DNA from: Nectonema munidae
Taxonomy: Eukaryota > Nematomorpha > Nectonematoida > Nectonematidae
Length of the DNA stretch: 64,000 bases
Assembly: GCA_030549495.1 (NCBI GenBank)
Contig: JAUIRK010000649.1
Coordinates: 496,001-560,000 of the forward strand
Direction of reading: 5' to 3'
Both the position numbers and the translations under genes were made by a program. The notes beneath the pieces are model-generated. The model had not been told where the DNA came from. It saw only the letters and a list, made by a program, of their open reading frames with translations, and did not search any database. Below are positions 36,024-49,919 of the stretch, one piece after another (position 1 is the stretch's first letter; each line of letters starts with the position of its first letter).

Positions 36024-36944
36024 ATATAGCGCGTTTGCCAGACATACTGTATATATACTTAAATATATAGTTTTGATTTTTTTGATGAACGAGAGAAAAC
36101 CAACTTCGAATGAAAATTTCTCAATTAAAATTTGCATGTTAGATACAAAATATATGAAATCTCAGAAAAATAAAAAAAAAACAAAGTTATCATCACCAAA
36201 ATTTTTATCAGCTGAAAGACCTTGACACTATTCCAAATTTTTTTTCTCTCAAATATATAATGTTACTTCTTAAATTTGTAAAAATAGCGATGGTTATAGT
36301 GATATATTTATTTTATAAAAATTTCAAATTTTGATGTAATGTCGCCAAATCTAATGATCTCTCTCTACTTTCAATGCAAAATTTGTACAGGAAAAGGATA
36401 GATGTTTTGATTTGTTTTTAGAAAAAAACGCCATCTTCTTTTGACGTAAAAATAGTTAGGAAATTTTTTAAGCTTCTTTTTTTTAAGTATTTCTACATTC
36501 CGATTTAAAATTAAATGGCTCTGTACTCAAGCGTTTTCCAAAAGTTTATATTGACTAGTTTAAAGTATTATACGATTCCAAACTCACTATTTCAACTTTA
36601 AGAAAGTTTTTTTGATATTCAATTTACTTTTCGAAAAAATTCATTCTCTTATTTGATATTGGTTTATTTGTAGAGTCAGTAGTCCAATTTTTGTTTCAAA
36701 GAAAACTTGAAAAAATTTTGCGATTTTACATTGTTCCCTTTCCGTCTCAAATATCAATAGTTTGAAAAAGTTTTTCTATATTTTAAAATAATAATAATTT
36801 GTTTATATTAATTAAAAATAATTAATTTTTAAAATAGGAGTAAAAGAGAAAAGTGCTTTTCGACTTGATGTGGTAAAAAATTATCTATATTCAAAAAGTC
36901 ACTACTTTCATACTTAAAAGCTCTGTTAAGGTTAATATTAAATT

Positions 36945-37979
36945 CAGGGCTGTAGCCAGAAGGTGGAAGTTGGGGCACAAGGGGAAGTTCAGGGGGCCAG
37001 AATATTTTGATTTAAAATTGGGCAATTTAATGCTTTTAAAAATAAGTAATGAATAAATAAAACAATTATTTATAGAAAAAAAATTATCTCATTTTGGAAA
37101 AACAATTCATGCTCTCTCAAAAAAGTTGAATTCTTCTTGTTTTGTTAGAAAATTTCTTGACCAATTCATCAGTATTAATATTTTTGAATCTAAATATGAT
37201 AGCAGAATCAAGTTTTTTTCTCTCTCGTGCATCATAGAAGTTAAATTTTAAAAAAAGTATATCATGAGTATTTGAGTATTTTAAAGTAACTGTGAATACG
37301 TGTTAATAGGAATTAAAATTTTAAGGACCTTGAACAGGAGATTCAAAACAAATATGAACTGTTTTCACCTCAAAACATTGTGGATGCACCAACATTAAAT
37401 GTATTTAAAAATAGATTAGACTTCCATTGGAGTCATCTCAAGTTTTTACACTTGTGATATTTCGTCTTATGAAAACTCAAATATCTCATTATTTGAAGTT
37501 ATTATTTTTAGATACAATTTTCATAGGTTTGAACAACCTTCTTTTTGCTTAATAAAATATGTTATGTTATGTTATGAACTGTTTTTCCTGTATTTGCATC
37601 GAGAGATTTTGAGCTTTGATACTGAGTTTGTGATTATTATCGGATAAAGAGCATTCTTAAAAAAGATATAAAAGATTTTCGTAGTTTTTGACAATAGAGT
37701 TGATTGAATCAAAATGATCAAAATTTTCCCTCCATCTTATATTTTCTCAACAGTAGGCTTTCTGATAAAATTGTAAATGAGCTTTTACACACAGTAATGC
37801 ATCTTGAAACTTCATCTACAGAATTCAAAACATTAATCATAACAAGATGAATCCGTTGATTCAGGCAATGTAAAAAAGGAAGAAAATAATAGGAAGTCGG
37901 GGGGGGGGGGGGCAGAAGAGGAAATTGGGGGTAGGGGTGTAGGGGGGGGGGGCACGACCCCCTTCTAGCTACGGCCCTG
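36945..37979. mobile_element. hAT-type element (1035 bp) with a LINE insertion
   Basis: Ends are CAGGGCTGTAGCCAGAAGG and the inverse CTTCTAGCTACGGCCCTG. Target copies are ATTAAATT and ATTACATT. G runs lie near the right end at 37899-37910 and 37942-37952. No transposase was recognised. A 5'-truncated LINE sits at 37366-37572. Confidence 0.88.
37366..37572 (+). mobile_element. 5'-truncated LINE, RT C-terminal end and tail
   Basis: The plus strand reads PQNIVDAPTLNVFKNRLDFH and then W, SHLKFLHL and a stop. This resembles the end of many non-LTR reverse transcriptases (FKNRLD motif). The 3' end is a TTATG-repeat tail after AATAAAATA. A 13-bp target duplication, TATGAACTGTTTT, flanks it (37353-37365 and 37573-37585). 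It landed in the hAT element. Confidence 0.82.
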
Positions 37980-39216
37980 ATTACATTGCTTGTTTTCTCT
38001 TCAATTTTATGAAAAAATTTTGTTGAATTAAATTTTGTATTTTGTTGTAATTTTATTTACTCTCGGCTACTTTAAGTTAACAAAAATACTATTTAAAAGA
38101 TATAAGAAAACTTTTACAATTTTAAGGGTCAGTCAAGGTCAACTTTTATCACTTAAGTATCTTTATGAGTATTTTTAATATAAAATAACATTTGAACTTC
38201 AATTAGTGATAAATTGTTTTAATAATAATTAATGCCAAATTGTTTTAGAATTAGTAAAAACAAAGAAGAGCTTTTTTCGAATCTACTAAATTTTAATGAT
38301 GTATTGCAGGTAAAGCCGGTGTCAACCAAATTTAAAACTTTAAGTTTATGAACAACATATATATTTTAAAAATGACATTATCTAATCCTAAAAATAAACC
38401 TAAAAATCAAATATAATATATAAATAACAATATTTAAAACTAAACACAACATTCAAAAATCTCCTACCATTCTTGTAAATATATTATAAATCTAGCATTA
38501 TCTTAGCCCTAACCACAAGCCTAGCAATTTCTATAGTTGAATGATTATTATTATTATTCAAAAACACAATAAATTTCAACCCCTTGTCGATTCAAGCACG
38601 GAATAAACTTTATTAAAAAAAAGTATCAAATTAAATACACTGGAAAGTTAGGAGAAGTTATTGGATGTCTTCATTCTCTTGAGGATTCTGAAGGTAGTGA
38701 GTATATATATATATTTTTAATTCCATACTTTCCTGTTTAAAGAGACAGGGGGTTCAGTGTTTGCCTAAACTTCTCAAGATGTCCATTTCACACGTAGGTT
38801 CGCATATTTATCTCTTCCTATATCCCGATAACAATCTCCATTGTCAAAGAAGAGGGGACACGTTTCATTGAAACAGCGTATCCGTATTTTTTAAACAATA
38901 CCTACATAGATACCTCTAAGCCATATCATACTCTCTATCTGTATGCATACAATACGATATATATATATATATATTTGTGTTTGCTTGTAATGTGCATGTT
39001 ATTTACTCTTGGGATCATTGTGATCTTATCCATTCATTTAACGTTCCTTTAAAAAGTGGACAACAGAGACGAGATGGGGCAATAATCGCGTATATCGTGT
39101 TTCAATGGCTATTCACATATTCTTCTTACCCCTTTCCCCACTTCTATGTAGGGTCGATGACTAACACAAACCAAACCAAACCCAACTCAAAAGTTAGTTA
39201 GAAAAAGACACTATTA
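37980..39216. other. Intergenic DNA, nothing recognised
   Basis: AT-rich sequence with AT microsatellites near 38701-38715 and 38956-38972. The open frame at 38977-39201 shows no domain. Confidence 0.4.
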
Positions 39217-39345
39217 AGGTTTGTTAGATACTAGGTTTCGATAACTCACGGTCATGGGTTCGATCCCGCATCACGCCTCCTTTATTCTTAGTTCGATACA
39301 AGCAGCGCAACCGTGCCTTCTCGATGAAAACACCTCACGGTGACA
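39217..39345 (+). mobile_element. tRNA-derived SINE, copy 2
   Basis: The plus strand has TTGTTAGATACTAGG as A box and GGTTCGATCCC as B box at 39257-39267. Then CATCACGCC and a body GTGCCTTCTCGATGAAAACA shared with the other copies. It lacks the terminal TACCTTTACC. Confidence 0.8.
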
Positions 39346-39375
39346 TCAAAGTAAGCAAATGATTTCTCATCTATT

Positions 39376-39745
39376 AGTGGTTTCCAAAATATGGAGCGCG
39401 TGTGCTTACCTAATCTGAAGTCAGCGAGGTAAATTGAAAAAAGACGCAAAGTGCATAAACAAATATTTTTTTCAACTGTAATTAAAATAAAAAAACATTG
39501 TGTATTTATTTTTTAATTAATTATATTAATAACATTGTTAAAAGTTTTGAAATATATCTTCGTAGTGGAAAACAAGTTTGCTTAACTTTAAAAATGTCAT
39601 CTTTAAAAATATGATTACTTTTTCCACGACATATCTTTGCGAAGAAGGGTTTTCATCATTTGAAATAAAAAGCAAGAAACTAAATCGATTCGAAGTTCAA
39701 TTTGATTTGCGTTGATCAGATTTCAAGACTTTTCGCAGCTAGATC
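39376..39745 (+). pseudogene. hAT element remnant with transposase C-terminal relic
   Basis: A hAT-like end AGTGGTTTCCAAAATATGG at 39376 is followed at 39620-39712 by FSTTYLCEEGFSSFEIKSKK and then LNRFEVQFDLR before a stop. This matches the conserved C-terminal block of hAT (ZBED-like) transposases, where the YLCE-GFS motif belongs to the dimerisation region. Only this fragment remains; the rest is lost or unrecognisable. Confidence 0.7.
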
Positions 39746-40877
39746 ATTTTTTACACAAATTTGTCATTTTGTACCAAAAGTAGGTACGCGTTGTCTCTGA
39801 TACAAATGTTTTACCTACCAAATGTCTCTAAACCTGGAGTTAAGAAACTTGTGTAGAAGTCTAAATTTTTGTGCAAAAAGGAATACACTTATATATAGAA
39901 TTAGTATTTCAAAAATATGCCATAAGATCAGATAAATAAATGATATAAGCAGAAGGAAGTATGAGAATTTTTTTTATAACTATAAAAATGGGTTCTAACT
40001 AAAAGAAGCGTGGGAGGAAAAATGTTGGATTCATTAAGTTAAAATTAATTCAACATATTGCTTTTTTTCAAGCCCTAAGACTTCCCGGTTTATCTGCTAC
40101 CTCTATTTTAATTTAAAATTGCTAATGAAATAAATTAATTCCTATAGGGGGCAAGAAAATTTATAAAATGACAGCAAAAAATGTAAAATATAAAAATTAT
40201 TAAATAACAAAAGTTGCTATTTAAAAGTCTAATACATTTATGTCTTTTCCAGAAGCTTTACCAGTTGTGAAATGAAATAAAAAATATATAAATTAAAAAG
40301 TTTGAATTAATTGAAGAAGATTCAATTTTGAGTAGGTGGTACTTTATTTCGCATGTAGGAAAATTTAAAATGTATTCTTCAAAACTTAACTTTTATATCT
40401 TTTCCACATTTAATTAAAAGTTCTCTTAAAATTTCAGACAAATACAATAGCATAAATCACTTTCAAATATTTTCCATTAGAAGTCGTAAACTTTTATCTC
40501 ATCCATTTTCCTCTTCTGCAACATGTGAAGAATGAAGGATTAAAATAACATATGGGATGTACACGAAAAGCACTTCCTGTATTTTGCAAACAACCGTATC
40601 TTTCATATAATGTGTACACTGTACAGTGTACAGCCTTCACTAGTATATGTTTAGATTTGAAATCGTGCACCCTAAAATATTTGATAAATAACTTGATCTT
40701 ACAAAATATGGCCGAAAGAGAATAAAAGAACTTTTAGACTTAAACTTGAAAAGGAAAAGACTGACACTTTTGTGTTCTATTTGTCACGACTATTTAAATA
40801 TTCTTGATGATGATGTGCATACACATTTGCTTGGTCGCAAACTCTGGTTAATATCTTTCAGACATTATATATATATA

Positions 40878-40913
40878 TTAGTGGTCTAGTAAGAGTACGG
40901 GAGACAACCAGTG
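40878..40913 (+). repeat. Half-copy of the 35.9-kb palindrome arm
   Basis: TTAGTGGTCTAGTAAG, then AGTACGGGAGACAACCA. It matches the arm GGTCTGGCAAG-GGGAGACAACAAA of the palindrome. No partner arm is nearby. Confidence 0.55.
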
Positions 40914-42450
40914 GAAAAAGTATTCATTGTTTGTGTTTTCTTTAAAGTTTTTATAGTATGAAAAAATAATTTTTTTTGCATATAGTTTAAAATAAAAAAT
41001 AAAGCTTTGAGAATTTTCAAAACCTAAATAAATTCATGACAATAACAAACTTTTAATTGTATTCTGTTTAGTTATTAATTTTTTAATTAATCAAAGTAAA
41101 AATTATTACTAGACTAATTGAAAATTTTTTTTCACAAAATCCAATTCCCGGGAACCGGGGATTAATATTTTTTCCCTGTTAATTCCCGGGATAAAAATAA
41201 TGATGGAAAAACAGAAACACTATTAAAATTTTTTAATTAAATTAAAATAAGCTAATAAAGCGAGTCTTTTTAATTGAAAAAGTTTCAAATTTTTTTAGGC
41301 CAAAAAATTAGAGTCAAAAGTTAGAATTTTTTCATTATAAATAGAATTGTTTTCCCTGATCCCGACAATTAGGTCTCCAGACAAGTCAGCCCCTAATTCA
41401 ACATTATTTAGAGGCGGAATTGCCCAGAAAGTGGATTGTCGTGCGACGGAGTTGTTATGAGGTTGATTTAATCAGATTCCATTAAAACCTAAATTTTAAA
41501 CGTGATAGTAGTGACTTAATATCTTCAATATTAAATTAAAATTAAAAGTTAAAAAAAAATTAGTTTTATTTTTTTTGTTTATTTTTTTATTTTTTTACTT
41601 TTAATAAGAATCGCTAAAGTGTGCAAATTTTATTGTGTAATTTCATAACAAAAAATTAAAATTTTATGCATTTTTTCATTGAATTTGAAATTTTTGCATC
41701 TCCCTGTGGCATTTGATTATAAAATAATTGCAAGTTTTTTTTCATTTCAATGACATAATGATTCCTTGTTAAAGAAAATGTCAGGAAGTTGCAAAAAAAA
41801 CTTTTTAAAAAATTTTTTTTTATGAACTCAAATCTATAGCATACTGTATACCATATATAGGTAAGAGCCAGGATTTGCAAAACTATTTCATAAGCGCAAA
41901 CATTTTTTAGTTCAGAAATATCTTGGAGCATCCTAGATTCTGATCATTTTATGAAATACAATAAATCTTATTATTTTCTTATTTATTTCTGAGTTTAATA
42001 TTCTAAATTAGTTGACAACTATTTTTTAGACCTCCATTTCATACTCTAAGCTTTTCATGGAATCCCAAACAATCTTTTGCGGAATTCATGTGTTCCATGA
42101 AACTTACTTTGGGTATCTATTGGCGAGAATACCGCAAAGAACGAAAATTTTTCATGTACAAACATATCCCAAACATATTCGTGGTAGCCCGCACCCGAGG
42201 GTACCCGATAAAACACTTATTAAATACTTACACATATTTACACCCAAAATTTTTTATCAAATTTATAATTTTGAAATTAATTTTAGTTTCAATTTTTGTT
42301 AACAATAAAATGGCACTACAGCAAGCGCATAACCAGGAAAGTTCTTAGGAGGACCTAAATTTAAAAAAAGAATAGGATCAGCGTGCCGAAATCGTTGTTT
42401 GCAATTATTGTCAATTTGTTCATCTGTATATAGGAGAGTGAGATGTTTAA

Positions 42451-42600
42451 GGTAAAGGTAACGGTATCGTAGGGTGTTTTATCGAGAAGGCAAAATTATC
42501 CCCCATGTACCGAAATATGAGGAAAGCAGGCTTGATGCCGTATCGAGACCAAGACCTTGAGTTATCGAATCCAGCATCTAACCACCCTCCTTACGCCCCC
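42451..42600 (-). mobile_element. tRNA-derived SINE, copy 3
   Basis: The minus strand has TGGTTAGATGCTGGATTCG and a degraded B box GGTCTCGATAC. The body carries TTCTCGATAAAACACC and the tail TACCTTTACCTT. It is more diverged than copies 1 and 4. Confidence 0.8.
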
Positions 42601-45600
42601 AAATAAAGATTCAAAACCAAGAAAAGACAAATATTCGTGTAGTTTGACAAAATAATTTTAATTTTGAGCAAAATAATTTTCTAAATTCTATTAAAATTAT
42701 TATTAATAATTTTTAAAATTAAAAAAGTTTCAATTTATTTATCTTCTCTGATTGAACATTAAATAAGTTGAGCATTTTTAAAAGTGTACATATATATATA
42801 CATATACGCAATAGTGACGAAGTTTTTCTACATTTTCTATTGTTGCGCATAATGTTTTGCGTATTATGTATAAAAATATAGCAATGTATAAAAATAGTGA
42901 CATTAAATGTTATTCTTTATCAAAATGAAATAGCTGTCTGTGTGTTTGTTAAGTTGGGCGGTTGACGATTTAAAATTAAAATTGCGCGTTGGGTGCAGTT
43001 TCAAAATTTGAAGTAAGATTTATATGTTCAAGTGGTAACAAAAAATAGATCAATAATATTAGATTTTTGGAATATTGAAGGTTGTCCTTCTTACGACCTG
43101 ATTAGTTAGAGTCTGTGGATTTCTCATTCAGAAAAGGGCCCCACGCTGGAAACTCTGAGCAAGGAATTCTCTCTTGCGGCAGAGAGTCAAGAGATTTAGT
43201 TGGATGTAAGGAATGAGACATATTCAATATATCATTGTCGTGACATAAATGACAGAGGGGTGTGTTTGTTGCTTGAGCGGAGAAAAATTTTAAAATTCAA
43301 AAAATGTAAGACACGAGGAGGGAGAGAGAAAGAATGAAAGAGAAAAATCGTCATTTCAAAATACCAAATTAACTTTAATGTCTGTGTAATAACCCCAGCC
43401 TCTGTGTTCACTGTGCGAGTCTGTGTGTGTGTGTGTGTGTGTCTTTTTTTGCTTTTAAATTCAGTTCAATAGCACCACCAGTTTACATATTTAGCTTCTT
43501 TATCCATAAGAATAATCTTCTCCTCTCCTCATATATTCATTTCCTGCCTACCATGAGAAATTTAAAAGCAAAACAATGAAAATAATGACAAAATTGATGA
43601 AAATAATCAAAATTTTCTTTTCCATTCTGCTTCCATTTTATCATTATCATTATCATTATTATTTTCCTCCATTCTTCTTCTTCTTCTTCTTCTTACTTAT
43701 AATGTGATAGATTAAACACAAAATATACATCTAACACACACACACAACACAACACAGCACAACACAAAACTTGTATATCAAAGATGCTAAATTACTATCC
43801 AGACTACGCATCCTAAAAAACATCCCAAAACAGCATACGTTAGTATATAAATTCAGACATTTTTTTCCTAATATTGAAAAATGTTTTGATTAAAATTTCT
43901 AAATTTGATTTCTGGGTAAAGTATATTTTGTTATGATATTTCCTTTTTCAGCCATTTGGATACGCAGAGATGCCATTTTTCTTCAAAGTGATTAGTCCTT
44001 GGAAATTGATACATTGAAAGCGAGATTAAACTATCTTGTTTTTCCTAACTTAGCAATGACATGAAGTTTAAGTTCCAGATTTGTACTAGTTAACTAAGCT
44101 GGGTTTAGAATTATAACTCATCATATACTTTTAAATTTACAGTCTTAAACACATAATTCCTTAAAAAGAATTTTACATCATGACTACCAGTTAGTGTTTC
44201 TTCGCTGGTTTCCCGAGATTCGGCCTAATTTTTGCTAACAAGAATATGTTTACTTCCCGCGATTCATCAAAATTTTTATTTAATTGTTTTTAAAAGGTAA
44301 AATAATTTTTGAATAGATAAACACATATTTGTTTTTTTCTCGCTAAGCAACACTAATCTAAGAACAGTATTCCTCATTTTTTACAACTTCGTTTCTATAT
44401 ATACTTACATCATCTATGAGAAAGCAGTGTCCTAAAAGAAGCTTTCACAGTATTTATCTTGATTAATATTCCTTCAATCAAAATATATATATATATATAT
44501 ATATTTGTATAAACTATATCTATAAGAGAAATTAATCTTTTGCCGTAACCAAAAATAACAGAATTTATTTAATGACTTCTACGTTAACTTGATTTAAGAT
44601 CAATTTTGAGATCTTTCAGATTAATATTAAAGAAAGAAAGATTTATTCAAGAAAAAAATGCATAAAAAAAAAACAAATTATAAAGTGTAATAAAAAAAAA
44701 ACCTTTCCAATGGTGCAGATTGGCTGAGACACTTATGTAATAAACAATAAACAATTACATGAAAATTCGGATTAATAATAAATCATTTATTTCATATACT
44801 TTATAATCGTAATAAATTTTTTATTGGAAATTTACTTTTTTATTTGCTCCAAAAAATACAAAATTTTCCTGTAAATTCTTAGGAAATCTTGGCAAGACAA
44901 AAATGACAAAAATCCAGGAACACTACTATACTAGTGCCGCGAGTTAAGATTATATATAGTAAACAGAGGATGATACTTTTCGAATCTCCTCTTGTGAGAA
45001 ATATTTCACTGACAAATTGGTAATTAAATAATGATATATTAAAAATTAAATTTTATGTATGTTTAGTAGTTAGTTTGTATATATGTTTTAATTCTCTAAA
45101 CATATATAGAAAAATTATAAGAAATATATATAAAAAAAAAGAAAAAAAGTTTTTAAGGTTTTTTTTATATTTGTTATAATTTTTTCAGCTCAATGGGCAT
45201 GTCTGTCAGAAATATTATTTCTAAATTATAAAAAACATCAAATATTTTTATTTTCAATTAATGTACATTTGTTGTAGCAAATGCTCTTTTCCTAGTTTCT
45301 GTTATTTTTATTTTTCTTATTTCTTTTAATTTATATTTATATATATGTGTACATTTCTCTTTATATTTTATTTCCATCGAACTTTACCTTATATTTGTTT
45401 TATAATGATATTTTTCTCTTGGTTTTTGATATAAATACTTTCTTTCTTACTTAATAAATATCTCAATTTCATTTTCTGTGTTTTCCAATTTTTATGTTAT
45501 CAGTTGGAATGAATATGATAAGCAAAGACGTGTATAAGATGGAAAAATACTTTTTAGTTGGACTCAGCTTCTAAAGCTTGGACCCAAATGCGTATACCTT

Positions 45601-47376
45601 ATTTGAAAGTTTGATAACCTACACTCAAAATGAAAGTTATTCTTTTTATGGAATTTTCTTACTTTAGCGAAAACTTACTATAGACTCAAGCTCTCCGAAC
45701 ATTCACTGAGATACAAAACACTGTTACTTTATGAAACAAGGATTTAATAGGACGAAGCTGTTTTGCTGTGAAAAAGTTCAAAAATATTATTTAAAGACAA
45801 AGTCATATCTGAATATGAAGGCCATCTTGAATACAACAAAAAGAACTGTGTTGCGACTCATCTTAACTGCTTCCTTTGGTTGAAAAAGTAATTTGGTTAA
45901 ATTTGTTGAATTTCTTAAAATTAGATTTCTTTCTTGCGGTTTTCATAATTACTTTTGGAAGCTAACTGTTTTGTAATCAAAATAATCTTTCTGAATATTG
46001 AAATATTGGCTTGAATATTGGAAAAATAAATACTGGTTTGAAGTCAAAATGGTCTTTCTTAATGAACCAATATATCTTTTTTCATCATCAAAGATGAAAC
46101 ATGTTTAAATCCAAAAATGAAGTCGAAAGAATAAAGATAGAATTAATAAATACATTCTAACTTGCTAGTTAAGTTATTTGTCCATTTTACACTGATTTAT
46201 TTATCATATTCATTCCATTTGATTTTATGCGAACGGAAAATCCGAATTCAATCTTTACGTTATAATATGTTGTTTTATCTAGAAGCTAGATACACACTAA
46301 GAGCTAGGAAGTCCTTTGGTATATATACTTTAGTATTTTTTATTTTACTTCTAACTAGCTTTAAGAAGTAATATGTTCTAGAAAGTAAGATTTTTGTTTC
46401 CAAGTTTAGGAAAACCTTTTTTTCTTTTAAATTTCAATCTGATTTGATAATAATTGAACAGATCAAATTAGCAGGAACCCGTGTTTAAATCTTTTCTGAA
46501 TCTTCAGAAGGAAAACCTCTCTTGAGAGCCGAATGGAACATGGAATATGGATGATGTATAGGTGTCATGAAGACTATATATTTACGTATCTATTATGGTT
46601 AAAAATATTTTTTCTTTCATGGGTCCCGGGGCTTAGGAAATTTTTTTTAAGTTTTTGCAAATTTGGAATATTTCAGTTATATTGGATAAAATGGAAAAAA
46701 TACAAAAATAATACTTAGATTAAGTATACAAAAATATTCAAAGATTTTCGTAGAAAAACATAGGAATACTCAATCTCAGAAAATTCGTTCTCCGAAAACT
46801 GGGTCTCTCAGTTGGTTAAATAGCTCGCGGAAACTCGCCATTTTGAAATAACTAAAACTATCTAACTAATCAACTAAGTCCACTCCGTCTTTTCTGAGAC
46901 CTAGTTTTCTTGACTCCCTCAACATAAAATGGATTTAACATTTGATTTTATCTATTACACGTGAAATGCAAAATAGATTTGCAATTTTCAAAAGATTCAG
47001 CTATCAAATCGCGAAGAATCTTTGAAAGGCAGGAGGAGAGCAAGATTCAATGGGATTATTTTGTTTCTGATAAAACATAAAAAAGTGTCGATAAATCAAT
47101 TACATAAATATTTTCAGCCTAAACTTTGAAAGAATAAAAGGGCTTTCAATGTTAATTTGAAACAAATCTTTGAAAAGACTTGAAGATTTTCAAAACGTTT
47201 GTTATAATTGGTTAATACAAAAAAGAGAAAAAAAAAAAGTAAATAACTTTAATTTAATTCTTTCCTCTCTATAGACTATTTTTTATTTTTCTTTGAATAT
47301 CTTCCTATGCCATTCACTCTTACATTTGAGAATTTTCTCTTTTTTAGGAAATTTTAAAATTGAGTCGTTTTGTCTG
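42601..47376. other. Intergenic DNA, only simple repeats recognised
   Basis: Microsatellites: GT at 43421-43442, CTT at about 43673-43694, CA at 43736-43746, and AT at 44485-44504. Open frames of up to 70 codons (for example 46162-46371) are plain AT-rich translations without domains. Confidence 0.45.
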
Positions 47377-47476
47377 TACAGTAGAATCCCGATAACTCGG
47401 ACCCTCACGGGGGACATGAAATTCGTCCGACTTAGCGAATGCCCGAGATATGCGAAGTATCAATAACTCGAACTTT
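47377..47476. mobile_element. pogo/Tigger-like end
   Basis: TA followed by CAGTAGAATCCCGATAACTC, a typical pogo-branch terminal sequence, with subterminal TCCGACTTAGCGAATG. The other end was not found. Confidence 0.55.
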
Positions 47477-48251
47477 TTTCACAAGTACGACTTTTTTATT
47501 TTTAAAAATGTATTAATATTTGTATTCAATAAATTATATTGATTTTAAAGATATTTTATTCATTTTAGAGCTTTTTTATTGATTTTTGAGATTTTTAGTA
47601 AAATTCGTTATTGTTTTTTTTAATTTTGAATAAATTACCAATTAAATGACTACTTTATCAAAAAGCTTTTTTTCGATGTAATAAGTATACTTTTGGAAAG
47701 ATATTTTTATCTTGGAGGTAATTTTGTTCCGATTTTTCATGCCAGACAAATTTAATATCATTAAAAACAAATTATGAATTCCTTTATATCATATAGGCAC
47801 AAATAGTTTAATTGAGCTAAAAATAGGAAAAACAATTCTTAAAGCTTCTGTTAAGTTTAATGCTTTCTTTTTTTAAAAGTAAAAAATCTATTTATTAGTA
47901 ATTTAAATGTCTAATGTGACAAATGTTTGATTATGTATATTCCTAAACTTAAACAATTTTGACGAATCCTTATACAGCTGAAAAAAAACGAATTTAATCT
48001 TGGCAATGAAAATTTCAAAAAGAAACATCAAGCTCTTTTTTTCTATATAATAAATCATTCAAAGAAAGGAGGCCTTGCTATGGCCAGTCAAAAACTGAAA
48101 AGTTATTCAACAAAAGCTGCAACTATATGAGATGAATATTATCCTCATTTTGATCTTATTGTCACCGTTTATTAATGCAAAAAAACATTGGATTTTTTTT
48201 TATCGAAGATGAGATTTTTGCTTATATGATAGAGTGAAAAATTGTATTTTT

Positions 48252-48348
48252 CGGAAAATTCGCCGTACATAAGTTTGCCGTAGGAAAACTCGTCTCCGAA
48301 AATTGCGCCTAATAGGAAAAATCGCCACAAGACAATTTTGCCGTAAAA
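48252..48348. repeat. Iterated GGAAAA-TCGCC motif
   Basis: Variants GGAAAATTCGCCG, GGAAAACTCGTC, CGAAAATTGCGCC and GGAAAAATCGCC occur within about 100 bp, with TTTGCCGTA between them. It looks like the internal iterons of a mobile repeat, but I cannot place it in a family. Confidence 0.4.
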
Positions 48349-49594
48349 TAAGTATTTGTGATAAAAACAGTTTGGTTTTTGAAGTACCATTTTATCTCTT
48401 TCAAACATATTTCGGAGTTTGGATGAATTTTCATAGAACCAAAAATTGTGAAGTTAAAAGATGGATAAGAAAAAATAATCACTTTGTCTGGTATTTCTGA
48501 AAATTCAAAAAGACGCAACTCTTCAATTTGCAAAAAAAATTTATGACGAGTGTTGTAATGGCTATTTGTTGGTATGTGGGTGAATCTAGTTCTTATTAGG
48601 ATATTTGTACTTGCTGCTTCGATAAAATTGATCTTTTGTAAATTTTGTTAAAATAAATCAAGCTTTGGGTCAATTGATCCAAAAGGTGCTAAATGAAATT
48701 TTTATACTAAAAAATTGAAAGAAATATTTTTCTTTATTTTCAGAAAAGTATATGATTCAAGAACTCAAAATTTTTTTTTATCAAATTACAGAAATTTGAA
48801 AATAAAATAAATAAAAATTTTTAATTGTTTCATTTTTTAATTGTTAAAAATGTAAGGAAATGTGAAATGAAAAAAAACACTCTACAAACATCGTAGGATA
48901 GAATTAGTGTTTTGAAGTTATTTCACATGTTAGATGAAAAGCCAATCAATTATGAAAGATATTACTCAGAATTATTATAGCAAAGCTTGTGAAAAAATGC
49001 TATTAAATCCTTTTCACTCTTAGAACAAAGTGAAGTTCTTTGATATAATTTCGTTTTAAAAATAGTGCATGTTAATTATTTTTCACATGTTTTCATGATT
49101 TTCGTATACAAGCTCACATAGATAGATTTAAGTTGAGCTTTTCGTTGAGAAGACCCAGACTTAACTGAGCTTAGGCAAGTTGCTACGCGATGCTGAGTAA
49201 AATGAAGAATTGTTTAATCATCAAAAATCAATATTAAATTCTTTTCAAAAAAAAAATTGATTTAAGTAAACACTGACCCTAAATGTGAACGATTTAATAA
49301 TAAAGTCAATACATTCCTTGCAATGAATGACCCCTTCTTGATCGTTGAATGAAAACTCTTTTTTCTCTGGATAAAATTTACAAGATTTTTATCGGAAGAT
49401 GTGAATCAAAATGCAAATATGCTTCTTTGTTTCTTTCACGCTTTTGGACGCATCCATTTTGTGTTCGTGTGTGAGAGAATCTGAATGCCTTCTTACTTGG
49501 TTGTGGTGAATGTGTGTGTGAGTGCTTTTATAAACCATAAGAACCATCTCGAACACTTGCTGTGAAGTGAGTGACACATTTTCAAAGATAAATA

Positions 49595-49847
49595 TAGTAG
49601 ACCCTCGTAGTCTGACTATACAATTTCTAATTGGACGAATTTATAGCCACAATAAACTTTGGAATAACGTCAAAATTTAGAATGACAGCAAACTCTACCT
49701 ATGGAGTAAAAAAAATAAAATGGCTGAAGCCAAAGCGAAATTAAAAAAGTCAAAGAAAATGACCCGTTGTAAGCCTATGAGGGCAAACATTTGTATTCTC
49801 GGCCACGGTCCGACTTATCCGATATCCGAGTTAACAAAGGTCTACTG
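49595..49847. mobile_element. pogo/Tigger-like MITE (253 bp)
   Basis: The left end TAGTAGACCCTCGTAGTC and right end AACAAAGGTCTACTG are inverted, with TA on both sides. Subterminal TCCGACTTATCC is typical of the group. The open frame at 49720-49929 crosses its right end and is chance. Confidence 0.72.
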
Positions 49848-49880
49848 TATAAAGATTGTATTATTCCAAATCATACATCT

Positions 49881-49919
49881 TATTAGTGATCTGGCAAGTG
49901 CTATGGGAGACAACAAAAT
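49881..49919 (+). repeat. Half-copy of the 35.9-kb palindrome arm
   Basis: TTAGTGATCTGGCAAGTG, then CTATGGGAGACAACAAAAT. It is the closest match to the arm of 35882-36023 and sits about 30 bp from the pogo-like MITE. Confidence 0.6.

Noticed and set aside
42057-42348. Two overlapping 81-86 codon plus frames
   Set aside because: Overlapping frames with no domain and ordinary AT-rich composition.
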